NCBI GenBank assembly: GCA_902782955.1
Contig: CACZPD010000167.1
Span: 1-15,096, forward strand
Direction: 5' to 3'
Length of the DNA: 15,096 nucleotides
DNA from: an uncultured Erysipelotrichaceae bacterium
GTDB taxonomy: Bacteria > Bacillota_I > Bacilli_A > Erysipelotrichales > Erysipelotrichaceae
Part shown: one piece after another, positions 14,131 to 15,096 of the stretch
Numbering within the stretch: the first letter of the stretch is position 1
Layout: every line of letters begins with the position of its first letter
Position numbers and translations under genes: made by a program
The notes under the pieces: model-generated
The model's database searches: none
What the model saw: only the letters and a program-made list of their open reading frames with translations
What the model was told of the DNA's origin: nothing

Positions 14131-14139
14131 TGATATAAT
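14131..14139 (+). promoter_or_regulatory. Extended -10 promoter of the TetR gene
   Basis: TGATATAAT (TATAAT at 14134-14139). Predicted start near 14146, inside the palindrome at 14143-14162. The -35 is weak. A second TATAAT at 14089-14094 could be an upstream alternative. Confidence 0.55.
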
Positions 14140-14142
14140 ATA

Positions 14143-14162
14143 TACGTGTATTCATGCATGTA
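14143..14162. promoter_or_regulatory. Imperfect 20-bp dyad, candidate TetR operator
   Basis: TACGTGTATTCATGCATGTA: 7 of 10 positions match between the half-sites (TAC-TG-AT pattern). It lies just downstream of the -10, across the predicted transcription start and before the ribosome binding site, a usual position for autorepression by a TetR dimer. Function is inferred from position and symmetry. Confidence 0.45.
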
Positions 14163-14180
14163 AATTAGAAAGGAGCATTC

Positions 14181-14714
14181 ATGCCAAAACTGATCGATCA
14201 GGCAAAAAACAAGATTCTCGATTCTGCTGAGCGCATCCTGAGGGAAGAAGGATATCACGAACTGACGATCCGCAAAGTTGCGGCGGATTGTTCGATCGCC
14301 ATCGGAACGATATATAATTATTTTCCGAACAAAAAAGATCTTGTGGATTCCGTCCTTCGAAGGGAATGGGAGCGGCTGCTCGTTGAGATCGAAAAGCTGG
14401 TCGCTGACAACCATAATCCGGTTGCGGCCATTCTTCTGATAAATGATACTGCCGCTGATTATCTTAACAATTATCATGTGACTATTCCGGACTTTTCTGA
14501 CAACATCAAGCATCAGAGAGAAATGTACCGTGCCCGTAGTGAAATGATCCGCGGCATCAGCTACTGTATCGGAGAAGTCTTTGAAAAGACCGGTTATCAG
14601 GAAGATCCCGAGTTTATCAGAGTCCTGTCCACTTCATTGCTGAATTCCGTATATGATAAGGAAACGCATCACGAAAACATGCGGATCCTTCTGGAAAGAG
14701 TATACGGAAACTAG
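14181..14714 (+). CDS. TetR/AcrR family transcriptional regulator
   Basis: 177 residues. Helix-turn-helix at about 8-55: KILDSAERILREEGYHELTI, RKVAADCSIAIGTIYNYF, PNKKDLVDSV, which is the TetR signature including the YNYFPNK recognition-helix end. Residues about 60-177 form a helical ligand/dimer domain with no recognisable ligand class. AAAGGAG at about 14170-14176 supports the ATG at 14181. It is divergent from the CARF-nuclease operon across about 190 bases. The dyad at 14143-14162 suggests autoregulation; control of the divergent operon is possible but its promoter lies about 120 bases away. No transporter or enzyme gene follows, so its target is not evident from the downstream side. Confidence 0.93.
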   Translation: MPKLIDQAKNKILDSAERILREEGYHELTIRKVAADCSIAIGTIYNYFPNKKDLVDSVLRREWERLLVEIEKLVADNHNPVAAILLINDTAADYLNNYHVTIPDFSDNIKHQREMYRARSEMIRGISYCIGEVFEKTGYQEDPEFIRVLSTSLLNSVYDKETHHENMRILLERVYGN

Positions 14715-14732
14715 AGAATCATATGATTCTCT
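14713..14732. other. Perfect 20-bp palindrome over the TetR stop codon
   Basis: AGAGAATCATATGATTCTCT, a perfect dyad starting within the TAG stop. It forms a stem but has no following T-tract, so it is a poor terminator. It could be a 3' stabilising stem or a protein-binding site. Confidence 0.55.
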
Positions 14733-14775
14733 CAGCTTGTTGACAAAGTAGAAATAGTAAAAACTGTGCCGACGT

Positions 14776-14845
14776 GCTAGAATGAATAAGCAGAGAACGA
14801 CTCCGTACACCCAAATTTGGCAGCGTTCTCTGCTTTTGTTATGCA
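14776..14845 (+). ncRNA. Candidate small hairpin RNA with its own extended -10
   Basis: -10 TAGAAT (14778-14783) preceded by TGC (14775-14777) predicts a start at about 14788-14790. Exactly there begins a perfect 12-bp stem AAGCAGAGAACG (14788-14799) / CGTTCTCTGCTT (14824-14835) followed by TTGTT. The 24-base loop contains ACACCC and the self-complementary CCAAATTTGG (14811-14820). Reading: a transcript of about 55 bases ending at its own terminator. The alternative is simply a long-loop terminator for the TetR gene. The -35 is poor (TAGTAA at 14755-14760). No known RNA family is recognised. Confidence 0.4.
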
Positions 14846-14846
14846 T

Positions 14847-14865
14847 AAGCGCGCATGCGCTTTTT
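14847..14865 (+). terminator. Plus-strand intrinsic terminator
   Basis: AAGCGC (14847-14852), loop GCAT, GCGCTT (14857-14862) running into TTTTT. It would stop any transcript from the TetR gene or the candidate RNA before the convergent ROK gene. Confidence 0.6.
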
Positions 14866-14874
14866 CATTTGTAT

Positions 14875-14903
14875 GCAAAAGAAAAGACGCTGTGCGCCTT
14901 TTC
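14875..14903 (-). terminator. Terminator of the ROK-family gene
   Basis: Minus strand GAAAAGGCGC, loop ACA, GCGTCTTTTC, ten pairs with one G-T wobble, followed by TTTTG. It starts about 10 bases after the ROK stop codon. Confidence 0.75.
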
Positions 14904-14913
14904 CTGATGATGC

Positions 14914-15096
14914 TTATTTGTTCAGCAGAAGCCAGTTGTATACGGCACCGACCATGTTCGCGTCCGCGCTGTATTTGCAGATGTCGATTCCGGTTTCCGG
15001 CATGCCGAAGCCGTTCATGATGGGAGCGAATTTATTGTATTCCGCGATCACATCCGGCAGAAGTCTCGGATTTCTGGAAACACCGCCGCCGAGCAC
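14914..15096 (-). CDS. ROK family protein (sugar kinase or repressor), C-terminal fragment
   Basis: The last 61 codons (60 with the window-edge Val read as coding) run from the edge to TAA at 14914-14916. It begins VLGGGVSRNPRLLPDVIAEY, matching the ROK-fold element in which a Gly-rich strand-turn is followed by the last helices, and ends with KYSADANMVGAVYNWLLL, the usual (D/N)A-x-x-x-GA closing helix. ROK proteins are glucokinases, fructokinases, polyphosphate-dependent glucokinases or NagC/XylR-type repressors; the catalytic Asp and the zinc motif lie outside the window, so these cannot be told apart, although the absence of extra C-terminal length fits a kinase. No internal start is implied: the gene continues beyond the window. 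Confidence 0.82.
   Translation of the reverse strand: MLGGGVSRNPRLLPDVIAEYNKFAPIMNGFGMPETGIDICKYSADANMVGAVYNWLLLNK

Noticed and set aside
14713..14845. Palindrome plus 12-bp inverted repeat as ends of a small mobile element.
   Set aside because: The two structures have unrelated sequences, no target-site duplication is visible, and the second has promoter and terminator features that explain it better.
14782..14907. A 41-codon plus-strand frame beginning MNKQRTTPYTQ, with a Leu-rich middle resembling a small membrane peptide.
   Set aside because: Its ATG overlaps the proposed TAGAAT -10, it has no ribosome binding site, and it runs through three hairpins including both terminators of the region.

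Overview
The window is a gene-dense bacterial chromosome segment of moderate GC content. It suggests a low-GC-type Gram-positive (Bacillota) anaerobe, most likely from the Erysipelotrichia/Clostridia side. The evidence is strong AGGAGG-type ribosome binding sites, an endonuclease-type MutL with no MutH, a PadR/HAAS/DUF4097 operon, a GH25 lysozyme, a DUF5011-type surface protein, and an oxygen-sensitive anaerobic sulfatase-maturase homologue. The species assignment is inference. No rRNA, tRNA, CRISPR array, insertion sequence or phage gene was seen, and no gene-free stretch exceeds about 200 bases.

Layout. 1-826 (+): 3' part of an anaerobic sulfatase-maturating radical SAM/SPASM enzyme, closed by a symmetrical terminator. 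862-2219 (-): a two-gene unit of a CpXC zinc-finger protein preceded by an unrecognised acidic protein. 2280-3002 (-): Bax inhibitor-1 family membrane protein with its own promoter and a hairpin at the predicted 5' end of its mRNA. 3082-6525 (-): mutL-miaA-(zinc-ribbon membrane protein), genes overlapping or 4 bases apart. 6567-7175 (+): YigZ/IMPACT protein, divergent from mutL, whose promoters interlock. 7184-8047 (-): membrane-anchored GH25 lysozyme, convergent with yigZ. 8115-10305 (-): secreted Ig-like/3D-like protein followed by a DUF362 protein. 10426-11954 (+): PadR regulator overlapping a HAAS-DUF4097 fusion. 11979-13990 (-): a CARF-nuclease of the DUF1887/Card1 (Can2) type, followed 2 bases later by a membrane-anchored tyrosine-rich repeat protein. 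14181-14714 (+): TetR regulator divergent from that pair. 14715-14913: a cluster of hairpins including a candidate small RNA. 14914-15096 (-): 3' end of a ROK-family kinase or regulator.

How it fits together. Most of the window is housekeeping (mismatch repair, tRNA modification) and cell-envelope maintenance (lysozyme, surface protein, BI-1, PadR/DUF4097 stress module). The most unusual part is 11979-14714: a second-messenger-sensing nuclease gene without CRISPR genes beside it, tightly coupled to a gene for a membrane repeat protein, next to a TetR regulator with a dyad downstream of its own -10. Promoters here repeatedly use an extended -10 (TGnTATAAT-like). At least two genes (yigZ and the lysozyme) have a -10 placed 6 bases before ATG and no Shine-Dalgarno, which predicts leaderless mRNAs.
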